The notes beneath the pieces were generated by a model. It saw only the letters and a program-made list of their open reading frames with translations. It was not told where the DNA came from and did not search any database. A stretch of DNA of 64,000 nt from Paucihalobacter ruber (GTDB lineage: Bacteria; Bacteroidota; Bacteroidia; Flavobacteriales; Flavobacteriaceae), in the NCBI RefSeq assembly GCF_006494535.1, contig NZ_VHIQ01000004.1:1-64000 (forward strand). Reading direction: 5' to 3'. Shown piece by piece: positions 36,410 through 45,889 of this stretch. Positions within the stretch are counted from its first letter, which is position 1, and each line of letters begins with the position of its first letter. The translations under genes and the position numbers were made by a program.

Positions 36410-37456
36410 TTGAAGCATTTAAAATATAAAGGAATTTTGGATCGAAATAATTATCAAACAAGCGCAGAGCTTGATTTAATAATCCAAAAAATGATTAAGA
36501 ATAATATTATTAAACCTAGATCAGAAGCAGGTTCAAATGATAAGTATAACTTAATTTCATTTCTACATCTAAATGATTCTGAATATAGAATTTGTAAATC
36601 AGTTACAAAGGAGATCTATTTTTATATAAAAGAAATAATTGAAGAGAATATTTCTGCTGCCTATGAAATATCGATGATTAGCTATAAATTAAATGGGATT
36701 TTTTCTAAACATGATAAAATAAAGTTTTTAAATCAATATTATTTTGATACACTCCCTTCAGATTTATGGTTTGCAAGTTACGATTCAAATTTTTCAAGTA
36801 TAAAATTTTACCCTTCTTCTTGGCAATCGTATATTTTGATGCAAATTGATGTTGCTGAAACAATGATAGAAATGTATTTGAAAGAAGGAAATTTTGATCT
36901 AATTCAATTAATTTTTTCTAATGAAACAAACACAAGTTCGACATATCCTAAGATAGATGGAGTATTAAAACTTTGGAAAAAGTTTTTTATTGCATCCAAA
37001 GTTTTGGCATTTATAAGAGAACAGCAAAGTTACTTAAATGATAAAGGTCACTCTCCAAGAGAATTAAAATGCCTACAAGAATTAATAGGTGAAAATAATT
37101 TTAATGAATTCATTAAAGAATTAAAAAAAGCTTCTTTTATAAATGAGTCATTAATTATCCATGAAAATTTTGATTATGGACATAGACTGAATTCTAAACA
37201 AATGGCTGTTGCTATTGCCTTTTATTTGAGAAAAAAGTACAAGCATCTTGTAGATAAGGATATAAGGTTTTATTTTAATAATCAAAATTTAAGAAAACTA
37301 ATGCATAATACCTTCCCAAATACTCCTTCCTATTCAAGGTTTTCTGCACTTATCAAAGAGTATGAGGAGGCAGATAAATTTTCCAATAATGAATTGAATG
37401 AACATTTGTTGGCCCATTCTGTAATAAAATTGTTACGAGATCTATTTAAATGTTAA
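36410..37456 (+). CDS. Unknown island protein
   Basis: 348 residues, TTG start at 36410 (first residues MKHLKYKGILDRNN). No family recognised. It is mostly helical, with charged C-terminal segments: QMAVAIAFYLRKKYKHLVDK and KDIRFYFNNQNLRKLMHN. Position between integrase and HTH protein is where Bacteroidota elements often carry a regulator or accessory recombination factor, such as RteC-like proteins; I see no firm RteC signature. A different upstream start is not available within 50 nt. Confidence 0.6.
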   Translation: MKHLKYKGILDRNNYQTSAELDLIIQKMIKNNIIKPRSEAGSNDKYNLISFLHLNDSEYRICKSVTKEIYFYIKEIIEENISAAYEISMISYKLNGIFSKHDKIKFLNQYYFDTLPSDLWFASYDSNFSSIKFYPSSWQSYILMQIDVAETMIEMYLKEGNFDLIQLIFSNETNTSSTYPKIDGVLKLWKKFFIASKVLAFIREQQSYLNDKGHSPRELKCLQELIGENNFNEFIKELKKASFINESLIIHENFDYGHRLNSKQMAVAIAFYLRKKYKHLVDKDIRFYFNNQNLRKLMHNTFPNTPSYSRFSALIKEYEEADKFSNNELNEHLLAHSVIKLLRDLFKC

Positions 37457-37542
37457 TTTAAAAGTAATACAGGAATATTCTTATAATCTCATGTCTTAAT
37501 ATCGCTTGGTAATACTTTTCCATTCAAATATAAATTTTAGCC

Positions 37543-37830
37543 ATGAAAGGAATCGTATTACAAGAAATCGACAAAGAAAAATTCGAAACTTTATTCAAAA
37601 AAGTTCATGACATCGAAAAAAAATTAGACGAACTTTTCGATGACAAAAAAAGTGAAAAAATCTCACCGGAAGAGGCAGCTAGAGAATTAAATCTCACCAC
37701 TCAAACAATTTATCTCTACATTAAAAAAGGTATCATACCGGCAGCAAAGACTGGACGTAAACTTCTCATAAAAAGAGAAGATTTGGAAGCAATACTCAAA
37801 GAAGTAAAATCCCTAAAATATAAGCGATAA
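37543..37830 (+). CDS. Excisionase-like helix-turn-helix protein
   Basis: 95 residues. An N-terminal coiled part (EIDKEKFETLFKKVHDIEKK) leads into a winged HTH_17/MerR-like excisionase domain: SPEEAARELNLTTQTIYLYI, then KKGIIPAAKTGRKLLIKRED. This small protein type is typical beside integrases, where it directs excision or regulates the replication module. It is followed by a hairpin with perfect 8-bp arms. The domain is clear; its exact target is inferred. Confidence 0.85.
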   Translation: MKGIVLQEIDKEKFETLFKKVHDIEKKLDELFDDKKSEKISPEEAARELNLTTQTIYLYIKKGIIPAAKTGRKLLIKREDLEAILKEVKSLKYKR

Positions 37831-37860
37831 AACCTTGTTTCTCTCCGTAGATACAAGGTT
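37831..37860 (+). terminator. Hairpin after the HTH gene
   Basis: AACCTTGT and ACAAGGTT (8 bp) enclose a 14-nt loop, starting directly after the HTH stop codon. No T-run follows, so termination is only possible. Confidence 0.5.
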
Positions 37861-37890
37861 AAAAGGATATTATAAGTTAAAATAGCAATA

Positions 37891-38088
37891 ATGACAGAAC
37901 CAAATATAAATCATGCAAATTCGCGGCAAATAGTTTATAAAAAATTTGTCGGTAATTGGAATTTTGATGCACAGCGTCACCCTATACATAAAGTTGTGTT
38001 GCCGATTTTAATCAAACAAATTAAAGAATTTCATTCAGCAACAGTTAATCGCTACATGAAAATTTATACAGACTCAAATCAAATTTAA
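37891..38088 (+). CDS. Small island protein, unknown
   Basis: 65 residues, no family recognised. It reads MTEPNINHANSRQIVYKKFV onwards and has an even charge pattern with no signal. It is placed 60 nt after the HTH gene and 75 nt before the DUF3987 gene, in the same direction. A small protein in this spot could be a component of the replication module, but this is unsupported. It may be spurious. Confidence 0.45.
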   Translation: MTEPNINHANSRQIVYKKFVGNWNFDAQRHPIHKVVLPILIKQIKEFHSATVNRYMKIYTDSNQI

Positions 38089-38163
38089 AAAACAACCCTA
38101 AAGCATCACCACAATGTTTTATGGTTTTATGCTATTAACACCACCAAGCGAAAATAAAACATT

Positions 38164-39477
38164 ATGCAAGATACAAAAAATCAAACAATTGATAAAATCC
38201 AAAATAAGATTGAAGAAAGGATTTATTCAAATAAGGAAATTGCCTTAATCCAGCTCAATGATATTATATCAAAGCTTCCTCCATCAATAAGTGAGCTAAT
38301 TCAGGAAGGGTTTGACCATAAAAGAATACCCAAAGAATATTTGCTAAGCTCAATTTTGTTTGCTTTTGGAAATGCCAGCGGATTGGCCTTTAAAACAAAG
38401 TGCCTTTCTTACATAAATTATACAAATTTATATTTTGTAATTATTGGTAGTCGTGGAGATGTAAAATCTCCGGCAATGAAGCTCGCATGCGATCCATTGA
38501 ACACCTACGACGATAACGAATATGATTTATACATCAAATCAAAACCAGATGATGAAGACGATAATTCATTTATAGAAGAATCTAAAAAAATAAAACGAAA
38601 ACAATTGTTGGTACAAAACGCCACTATTCAAGCCGTAACCCATATTCATTATCAAAATCCTTATTCAATTGGAATTTTTATTGACGAACTATACTACCTC
38701 TTTGACCAAATGGCAAATAAAAACAGTAGCGATGGAACCGCATGGAGAACATTTCTTCTACAAGGCAACACGAATAGTCATGTTGACATTGCCAGAAAAA
38801 CAGCAGACAGTTATAGGATTAAAAAATCTTGTCCTTACCTGCTAGGATCAATTCAAGATGAATTCATCCCTAAAATGTTTGCCAATGGAAACCTTGAAAG
38901 CGGTTTGATAGATCGATTTTTATTTACAACCAAGCTAACAAATAATTCCAAAATTTCCACTTTAGAAATACCTGTTAGTGTGATGGAAAATTATAAGAAT
39001 TCTTTAACTAACCTATTGAAATACAGAAGAAGTATTGAAGAAACCCAAGAAGAGCTTTTTATTAATTTTGAAAAAGCCGCTTATTCTAAGATACATAAGT
39101 ATTCACAGTCTCTTTTAGATAAAATACAGCGCGAAATTAATGTCGAGTGTGAATATATTTCAAAAATGTTAATTTCTATTCACAAGTTGGTATTATTGTG
39201 TCACTTAATGATAAAGTCTCAAAACGATGCCTATCAGGACAAGATTTCCGCATACACAGTAGAGCTGGCAATACTAATCAACGAATATTATTATACTCAC
39301 TTTAAAATTGTGCTAGAAAAGAGGAAAAACAATTTTGACAACAAAAAGTTCATCACTGAAGTTATTAAAAAAGCAGTAAATAATGAGGTTTCACAAACTG
39401 AGATTGTCAAGCTTACCGGGCTTTCGAAGAGCTATATATCAAAATTGTATGCTAAACAAATAAAAGATGGAAACTAG
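38164..39477 (+). CDS. DUF3987 protein (helicase-like replication protein)
   Basis: 437 residues. DUF3987 proteins of Bacteroidota elements carry a RecA/helicase-like ATPase core. Here: a Walker A-like GSRGDVKS in the middle (after TNLYFVIIGSRG), a Walker B-like IGIFIDELYYLFDQM, and later LLGSIQDEFIPKMF and LIDRFLFTTKL. The C-terminal residues (SQTEIVKLTGLSKSYISKLY) form a helix-turn-helix. Pairs with the primase-like gene beyond a 218-nt gap rich in GGAAAC repeats; together they look like a replication module for the excised element. Confidence 0.82.
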   Translation: MQDTKNQTIDKIQNKIEERIYSNKEIALIQLNDIISKLPPSISELIQEGFDHKRIPKEYLLSSILFAFGNASGLAFKTKCLSYINYTNLYFVIIGSRGDVKSPAMKLACDPLNTYDDNEYDLYIKSKPDDEDDNSFIEESKKIKRKQLLVQNATIQAVTHIHYQNPYSIGIFIDELYYLFDQMANKNSSDGTAWRTFLLQGNTNSHVDIARKTADSYRIKKSCPYLLGSIQDEFIPKMFANGNLESGLIDRFLFTTKLTNNSKISTLEIPVSVMENYKNSLTNLLKYRRSIEETQEELFINFEKAAYSKIHKYSQSLLDKIQREINVECEYISKMLISIHKLVLLCHLMIKSQNDAYQDKISAYTVELAILINEYYYTHFKIVLEKRKNNFDNKKFITEVIKKAVNNEVSQTEIVKLTGLSKSYISKLYAKQIKDGN

Positions 39478-39667
39478 AAACTGGAAACTTTTAATTAAAT
39501 AAGTAAAACACTAGTAAAATCAATACTTTCCGCAGCTTTAGATTAAAATAAAAGTTTCCAAGCCAATCTCAACCAAAAAAATTAGGAAACCAAACAATAA
39601 ACTAAAAATAAGGTTAAGATACTGTAAACGTTTATAATACAACCATTAATTAAAAGTTTCCAGTTTC
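39465..39667. other. Candidate replication origin (iterons and 22-bp inverted repeat)
   Basis: A perfect 22-bp inverted repeat has arms at 39477-39498 and 39646-39667, core GAAACTGGAAACTTTTAATT. Within and beside it GGAAAC or its complement GTTTCC recurs at 39469, 39483, near 39554, 39585 and 39656. The first arm overlaps the end of the DUF3987 gene and the region leads into the primase-like gene. Origins of integrated elements commonly lie next to such genes. Confidence 0.5.
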
Positions 39668-39695
39668 ATGTTTCTTACATAAAACAATTGTTACA

Positions 39696-40661
39696 ATGAA
39701 AAAAAAAGTAGAACAAAAAATGATCTTTGCAAAAAAACGAGACTATAATCTCATCACCCCATGTTGTGGTAAAGTTAATAAAAACGGAGCGTTTCAGCAC
39801 TCCGAAAATTTTGGCAAAAAATTCGGTTATTGTTTCTCTTGCGGAAAAACTACGGCTCCACTACCGATATGGGTTGACGGAAACAATAATGAATTCATAT
39901 GGAATAATGAATTACGAAAATTTGAGAAAAGATTTAAATCATTAGATATTGAAACTACTTCGCTTGTTCCAAAACAACAAGAACTACCGGTGCAAAAATT
40001 TATAAATGAAAACGAAATTTGGAAACACTTTTATGTTGAGCCAGAAAATAACTTATTAAGATACCTTAGAAAAAATTATGGTGATGATAAGATAGATGAA
40101 GTTAAAGAAATGTATGCTATAGGCACATATACAGATGGTGGCACCATGTTTTGGTCAATTAATATTAATAACAACGTTCAAAAACTTAAGATATCATATT
40201 ACAATGAAAACGGCAAGCGAACAAATAACTTCAAAGTTCCATATACAAATGACAGTGGTTATTATTCATGTTTATTTGGTGAGCATCTTCTTATTAAAGG
40301 TTGCAAATCTCAAGTAGTAATTTTAGTTGAAAGTGAAAAAACAGCAATTGTAGGTGCAATTTTATTTCCTAATCACTACACTTGGCTTGCTTATGGTGGT
40401 CTTAACGGACTAACTGAATCTAAAGGAGAGGTATTAAAGGGATTTGAAAAGGTATTAATTGTACCAGATTTCAGTGAAAACGCAGTAAATGCAATACAGA
40501 AAAGGATTGACTTGCTGAATCACCAAGGATTTAATCTCAAAATATGGAATTTGGTTTCAGGCATCGATGATGAAAACTTAAAGAAGCTAGGACTTTATAA
40601 CTGTGACCTTGAAGATATATTTAGAAACCAGGAAAATCCCATATTTAACTCGTTGCTCTAA
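39696..40661 (+). CDS. Zinc-finger Toprim-like primase protein
   Basis: 321 residues. N-terminal zinc ribbon: TPCCGKVNKNGAFQHSENFG and GYCFSCGKTTAPLP, with CC and CxxC ligands. Middle: a region ending NYYNENGKRTNNFKVPY-like. C-terminal Toprim-like fold: LIKGCKSQVVILVESEKTAI with the glutamate, YTWLAYGGLNGLTES, and KVLIVPDFSENAVNAIQKR with the aspartate. This pattern belongs to the DUF6371/primase-like proteins of Bacteroidota mobile elements. Probably primes replication with the DUF3987 protein. Family likely, activity inferred. Confidence 0.8.
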   Translation: MKKKVEQKMIFAKKRDYNLITPCCGKVNKNGAFQHSENFGKKFGYCFSCGKTTAPLPIWVDGNNNEFIWNNELRKFEKRFKSLDIETTSLVPKQQELPVQKFINENEIWKHFYVEPENNLLRYLRKNYGDDKIDEVKEMYAIGTYTDGGTMFWSININNNVQKLKISYYNENGKRTNNFKVPYTNDSGYYSCLFGEHLLIKGCKSQVVILVESEKTAIVGAILFPNHYTWLAYGGLNGLTESKGEVLKGFEKVLIVPDFSENAVNAIQKRIDLLNHQGFNLKIWNLVSGIDDENLKKLGLYNCDLEDIFRNQENPIFNSLL

Positions 40662-40767
40662 AACCGTTCATATTATCCTTAATCTCAAAAAAATCAACAA
40701 AATGCGGAAAACCGTAATGTAGATTAAAAAATTCTCGATATTTTGGAGGTTCAAAAAACTACAGAGA

Positions 40768-43700
40768 ATGGAGTTAACCGAAAAATTTCTTCTTGAATTA
40801 CAAAATAGACTAAAAGTTGGTAGCAGAAGAGGAGTACATTTAAATGCTATTCCAGGTCGGTCTAGATATAAATTTGACCTAACAAGATTATCTCATATCG
40901 ACAAAAATTTACCCCAAAATTTTGTAGATGCCTTACTAACACAGTTACCTCTGAAGTTCAAAATCAGTTGGAAGGATAATGTTCCAGACCTTAATAGTCT
41001 CTTTGAGGATGACCAAGTGCAATTAGTTAAAATCACGAAATCTTTCGAAAATTTAATAAATCAAACTGATGCTATTGAGTCAGAAAAAGGTATTAACACT
41101 TTTGGCTTTGGTTTTCCAATTTTAATTAGACGTGATCAAACTGATAATAAGTTGACCGTAGCACCAGTGTTAATATGGTCATTAAGAATTAAAAGAACAA
41201 AAGATTTTAATACTTGGGAAGTTCAAAGAAATGAAGATGATCCCATTTACATTAATGAAGTTCTAATTAATCACTTACAAAATGATTCAAAAATTGAAAT
41301 TAATCAAATATCAGAAGAACATTTAGAAGATGGTATTATAGATAAAAATGAGCTGATAGATATATGTTTTAATCTTATCGATTCTATAAATACATCAACG
41401 CCTTCAGATTTAAAATCAACGTTTGAAAGAAAATTAAATCAGATCACACCAATAGGTGATAAAAAACATTATGAGTCCTTGCCTTTAACTTCAAATAATT
41501 CTTTTATTGACTTTGGCGGTATATTTTCAATTTTTGAGGTTCAAAAACAGAATATAATAAACGATTACAATGAGTTATTAGAACTAGCTGGTGACACAAT
41601 AGATTTGGAAGATATTGATGAATATTACTTTCAACCAATTTCATCTGTCGAAACAGATCCTTCTCAGCAAGGTATTTTACATTCACTAAATCACTCTCGA
41701 AATATTTTAATTCAAGGACCACCGGGAACAGGAAAAAGTCAGTCCTTAACTGCAATTTTGGTTAATGCACTTGAGAATAAGAAAAAAACTATTGTTGTAT
41801 GTGAAAAGCGAACGGCTTTAGAGGTTTTGAGCAACTCTCTAAATGAAAGAGGTTTAAATTTTCAAACTATCTTAATTAAAGATATAGTCAAAGATAGAAG
41901 GCTTGCCGTTGATTCTGTACGAGATAGAATAGATAACTCAGCTTATAGAAAATACCGATATACGCACTCCAAAGAAACTCTTGATAATATAATTAAGAAA
42001 TCTAAATCTCTAATAGATGCCATAAATAAAAGACATCAAAAATTAGATGAAAAATTACTTGGAAATAGCAATTGGACGAATATAGTAGGGGCATTCTTGT
42101 CTCAGCTTAAAGGGTTTTCAGAAGATTATAAACTCAATTTAAATAGTGAATTGTTTCAGTTCGAAACAGACGAGTTGAATAGATGGCTTGAATTAATTAG
42201 GCAAGGTCAAACGCTTTACCAGGAATATCAACCATATAATGAATTGTCTTTTTTAAATAGTGAAAAATTGGTAGGTGAAAATCCGTTTGTGGTTGAAAGA
42301 AGGATTAAAGAAGACTTCAAAAAATACGAGGATTTTTTAACGAAAATAATTGACAACTGGAATAAATTAAGATTAGAGTATTTTGAGATCAGAAGGAAGG
42401 AGTATGCACAACAAAAAAGGGTCATTGATAAATATTTAAAATCTTTAGGTAATATACTTCGTGAATATCAAGGCTCACCCGATTTTTTTGATGAGAGGAA
42501 GACATCAGGCGTGTTTTATAAAATTTCGGCAATATTTTCAAAGAATAAAAAAGAGTTGATTTCAGCCCAATTAGCTTTTGAAAAGAACTATTCTGAACTA
42601 GTTAGTATATCTGAAACATTTGACGATTTTCAAAATGTTGGAGCTTGTAATTCGATTGCAGAAAAGAAGAAAAAACTCGATGATTATTCAACAAAAATTG
42701 GCAGCGAAGAATTACAATTTCAGAATAAAATTGAAAATGAATATTCTGAATTGAATTTCTTTTCAAATTTGATTGATAAGTATGCTACAGCATCTTATCA
42801 TAAGCTAAAACAGACTTTGAATGACTTAAAATCAAAATTGATTGCAGATGAATGGGTAAAAGATGAAATACCTGAAAAACACCAGGAGTTTCTTACATCG
42901 ATTAACAATTTGATTGCAATAAAAAATCACTATTTCGAATATAATGAAGACCTGTTTTCAAAAGAATTCAAGTGGTTTCAATATTACAATTCTATTTCTT
43001 CAGATGAAAGAATGGTTATTAATCAGTTGTTGCAACAAGATGATTGGCGTAAAATATTTTTAATTAATTATTTTGACTTGCTACTGATTAGTAATGCTAA
43101 TATGGATTTGCCCACAGATGATAATGACCATATTGAACTAAATCATTCTCTCAAGAATTTGAAGACTGAACAAATTAGATACATTACAGAATATTGGTAT
43201 TCTCAACAAATAGACGCAACGCGAGAATTCGATCGCCGTAACCCAAGTTTATCAGTCGAAAATTTATACAATAAACGAGCTAGTTCCAAGTACAGAAGAC
43301 TTTCCCTTAGAGAAATAGTAAAATTTGATATTGATTTGTTTACCACATTTTTCCCTGTTATTCTAACTACTCCAGATGTTGCCAGTAATTTATTTAAAGG
43401 TAAAAACAAGTATTTTCATATTGTAATGTTTGATGAGGCAAGTCAATTGAAACTTGAAGATAATTTGCCGGCCCTTTTAAAGGGTAAACAAATTATAATT
43501 GCAGGTGATGAGCATCAAATGCCACCTTCAAATTATTTCAGTAAGATTTTTGACGGAACAATAGAAGATGAGGATGATTTTGAGGATGAGATTGAAAAAA
43601 TTAAAAGTAATGCAAGTAATTCCTTATTAGACTGTGAATCTTTATTAGATTTTGCCTCTGAATTGGGTTTTGATAAAAGGCACTTAGACTTTCATTATAG

Positions 43701-45147
43701 ATCTAGGCATCCTTATTTAATTGACTATTCGAATTTTGCTTTTTATAATCAAAGACTTAAACCACTCCCAAATGGTTTCGATTACAATCCTATTAAATTC
43801 GTTCAAGTAAACGGTACATATTCAGATAATTCTAATGACGCAGAGGCAGAAATGGTTCTTTCTATTATTGAAAATAACATTTCAAAAATGCCAAATGGTA
43901 AATACCCATCAGTTGGAGTTGCCACATTCAACATAAATCAGCGAAATCTAATTCTTAGTAAAATTAATGAAAGAAGAAAGTTTGATAGTTTTAAGGATTT
44001 TAATGATAAAATTCAAGAGTTTGAGGATAATGGATTCTTTGTTAAAAATTTAGAAAACATTCAGGGAGACGAAAGAGACGTTATTATTCTATCAACAACC
44101 TATGGTATAAATAAAGACGGAAAGTTTGCCCAAAGATTTGGTTCTATAAATCATTCAAAAGGATACAAACTTCTTAACGTTATTATTACTCGTGCAAAAT
44201 ATAAAATATACGTTTGTTCATCTATTCCTCAAGAGGTGTTTTTGAATTATAAGGAACATTTAATAACCGAAGGGTCAAATAATAGAAGAGCTGTATTTTA
44301 TGCATATTTAGCATATGCAAAAGCAGTTAGTGAACAAGATGAAGAAGGAAGATTAGCTATCTTAAACAATCTAGCTGAAAATTCAACTAAGACAACCTCA
44401 ATCGATAGTTTTAATGCAGATTTAGAATCTCCATTCGAGGAAGAAGTTTTTGAGGCTTTAAAAGAACATTTTGATGAATCTAAAATCACCCCTCAACTAA
44501 AGTTTGCCGGTTTTAGAATTGATCTCGTCTACAACTCAAATAAACCGGGGATTCCGCCAATTGCAATTGAATGTGACGGTGCAGATTATCACTCTAGTCA
44601 AGAAGCTTACTTATATGATAGACATAGGCAAAAAATATTGGAAGGTCATGGTTTTGTGTTCCATAGAATCTGGAGTACCAATTGGTGGAGAAATTCAAAA
44701 GCCGAAACACGAAAATTAGTTGAATTTATTAAAGGAGTAGAAAGCCAAATTCATTTACAAATCGAAGATAGATCAAGTACAAGCCAAGCTTTTACTGATA
44801 ATATTGTGCGCGTTGAAGACAAAATAGGAAATTCCAGTCCAGTTTTCGCGAATGATAGCAAAGAAAAGGTTAATTCATTTGGCGAACTTGATCTTATATT
44901 TCATGAGAACGATAAACCTAAAATTGAACTCAATTCTAAAGTAAAAATCAAGTACATCAATTTAGATAAAGATTTAAAAGTTCAACTGGTTGATCAGATT
45001 ATTTTAAATCCTTTTAAAAATGATGGCGTACAAAAAATTAATATAAAATCACCTCTGGCAATAGCTTTAAAAGGCAGGAGCGTTGGGGATACTGTTAAAA
45101 TTGGAAATTTGGATAATTATGTAAAAATTTTGGAAATTTTAAATTGA
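40768..45147 (+). CDS. DUF4011-like superfamily 1 helicase with C-terminal nuclease (Hhe-like)
   Basis: 1459 residues. N-terminal part resembles DUF4011 (FGFGFPILIRRDQ..., then APVLIWSLRIKRTKDFNTWE). Helicase core: Walker A GPPGTGKSQSLTAI (317-330), DEAS box near 890 (VMFDEASQLK), AGDEHQMPPS, HYRSRHPYLIDYSNFAFYN, NIQGDERDVIILSTTYG and NVIITRAKYKIYV. A central insert of about 400 residues is helical. The C-terminal REase_MTES_1575/Vsr-like nuclease has GFRIDLVYNS (Asp1252), ECDG (about 1267) and YDRHRQKILEGHGF. This domain order matches single-gene Hhe antiphage proteins. Motifs complete; defence role from family. Confidence 0.85.
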   Translation: MELTEKFLLELQNRLKVGSRRGVHLNAIPGRSRYKFDLTRLSHIDKNLPQNFVDALLTQLPLKFKISWKDNVPDLNSLFEDDQVQLVKITKSFENLINQTDAIESEKGINTFGFGFPILIRRDQTDNKLTVAPVLIWSLRIKRTKDFNTWEVQRNEDDPIYINEVLINHLQNDSKIEINQISEEHLEDGIIDKNELIDICFNLIDSINTSTPSDLKSTFERKLNQITPIGDKKHYESLPLTSNNSFIDFGGIFSIFEVQKQNIINDYNELLELAGDTIDLEDIDEYYFQPISSVETDPSQQGILHSLNHSRNILIQGPPGTGKSQSLTAILVNALENKKKTIVVCEKRTALEVLSNSLNERGLNFQTILIKDIVKDRRLAVDSVRDRIDNSAYRKYRYTHSKETLDNIIKKSKSLIDAINKRHQKLDEKLLGNSNWTNIVGAFLSQLKGFSEDYKLNLNSELFQFETDELNRWLELIRQGQTLYQEYQPYNELSFLNSEKLVGENPFVVERRIKEDFKKYEDFLTKIIDNWNKLRLEYFEIRRKEYAQQKRVIDKYLKSLGNILREYQGSPDFFDERKTSGVFYKISAIFSKNKKELISAQLAFEKNYSELVSISETFDDFQNVGACNSIAEKKKKLDDYSTKIGSEELQFQNKIENEYSELNFFSNLIDKYATASYHKLKQTLNDLKSKLIADEWVKDEIPEKHQEFLTSINNLIAIKNHYFEYNEDLFSKEFKWFQYYNSISSDERMVINQLLQQDDWRKIFLINYFDLLLISNANMDLPTDDNDHIELNHSLKNLKTEQIRYITEYWYSQQIDATREFDRRNPSLSVENLYNKRASSKYRRLSLREIVKFDIDLFTTFFPVILTTPDVASNLFKGKNKYFHIVMFDEASQLKLEDNLPALLKGKQIIIAGDEHQMPPSNYFSKIFDGTIEDEDDFEDEIEKIKSNASNSLLDCESLLDFASELGFDKRHLDFHYRSRHPYLIDYSNFAFYNQRLKPLPNGFDYNPIKFVQVNGTYSDNSNDAEAEMVLSIIENNISKMPNGKYPSVGVATFNINQRNLILSKINERRKFDSFKDFNDKIQEFEDNGFFVKNLENIQGDERDVIILSTTYGINKDGKFAQRFGSINHSKGYKLLNVIITRAKYKIYVCSSIPQEVFLNYKEHLITEGSNNRRAVFYAYLAYAKAVSEQDEEGRLAILNNLAENSTKTTSIDSFNADLESPFEEEVFEALKEHFDESKITPQLKFAGFRIDLVYNSNKPGIPPIAIECDGADYHSSQEAYLYDRHRQKILEGHGFVFHRIWSTNWWRNSKAETRKLVEFIKGVESQIHLQIEDRSSTSQAFTDNIVRVEDKIGNSSPVFANDSKEKVNSFGELDLIFHENDKPKIELNSKVKIKYINLDKDLKVQLVDQIILNPFKNDGVQKINIKSPLAIALKGRSVGDTVKIGNLDNYVKILEILN

Positions 45148-45240
45148 ATTTTCATTTAAAGTTAAAATATTAGAAAGTTTGAAATTTGTTAAACACTGAA
45201 AATTAATATTTTAAAAAAAATAACTAAATATTTTAAAATT

Positions 45241-45372
45241 ATGGGAATAAAACCAGGGCCTAAAAGGATAGCAAAATCAACAGGTAAGCCAGACAGACGG
45301 CAAAGAGATAACAAAGAGACACCGAGAAATACACCATCCTTAAAACCTCATAAACACAAAAAGGGAGATTGA
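45241..45372 (+). CDS. Small basic ORF
   Basis: 43 residues: MGIKPGPKRIAKSTGKPDRR, then QRDNKETPRNTPSLKPHKHK. Very basic and proline-rich. It lies 93 nt after the helicase-nuclease gene, in the same direction, at the edge of a long repeat region. It could be a real small protein or chance. No family. Confidence 0.35.
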   Translation: MGIKPGPKRIAKSTGKPDRRQRDNKETPRNTPSLKPHKHKKGD

Positions 45373-45421
45373 AAAACTTAAATATCTCTATTACCTTACT
45401 ATAGAATAATTATAAAAGTGA

Positions 45422-45880
45422 AAAACTTTCTCCTACGCCGGTAAATTATTGTTAACCCCAATTCGTAGTAAGAAAGTTTTTCTAATTTCAGGTTAGTTGC
45501 AGCATTAACCTGAAGGTTTATTAATCTTAGCCAGGTTAGCAAATATTAAAAACTTTCTTAATTACTGTATGCACTAAATTAATACGTTATAATTGGACTG
45601 CGCAGGTAAATTACCAGTAATTTACCTACGCCGAGGAAAGTTTTTCTAATTTCAGGTTAGTTGCAGCATTAACCTGAAGGTTTATTAATCTTAGCCAGGT
45701 TAGCAAATATTAAAAACTTTCTTAATTACTGTATGCACTAAATTAATGCGCTATAATTGCACGGCGAAGGTAAAATACCAGTAAAATACCAGTAAAATAC
45801 CAGTAAATTACGAGTAATTTACCTGCGCAGTGGAAAGTTTTTCTAATTTTAGGTTAGTTGCATCATTAGCCGACATTGTT
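45422..45880 (+). repeat. Tandem repeats of 163-197 bp with GAAAGTTTTT ends
   Basis: Copies begin at GAAAGTTTTT at 45473, 45636 and 45833, after an opening AAAAACTTTC at 45422. Each holds GGTTAGTTGCAGCATTAACC and a palindrome GGTAAATTA...TAATTTACC. The third copy is partial and preceded by an expanded 11-bp unit (GTAAAATACCA). A further copy lies at 50926-51045. Confidence 0.85.
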
Positions 45881-45889
45881 GAATGCTAT

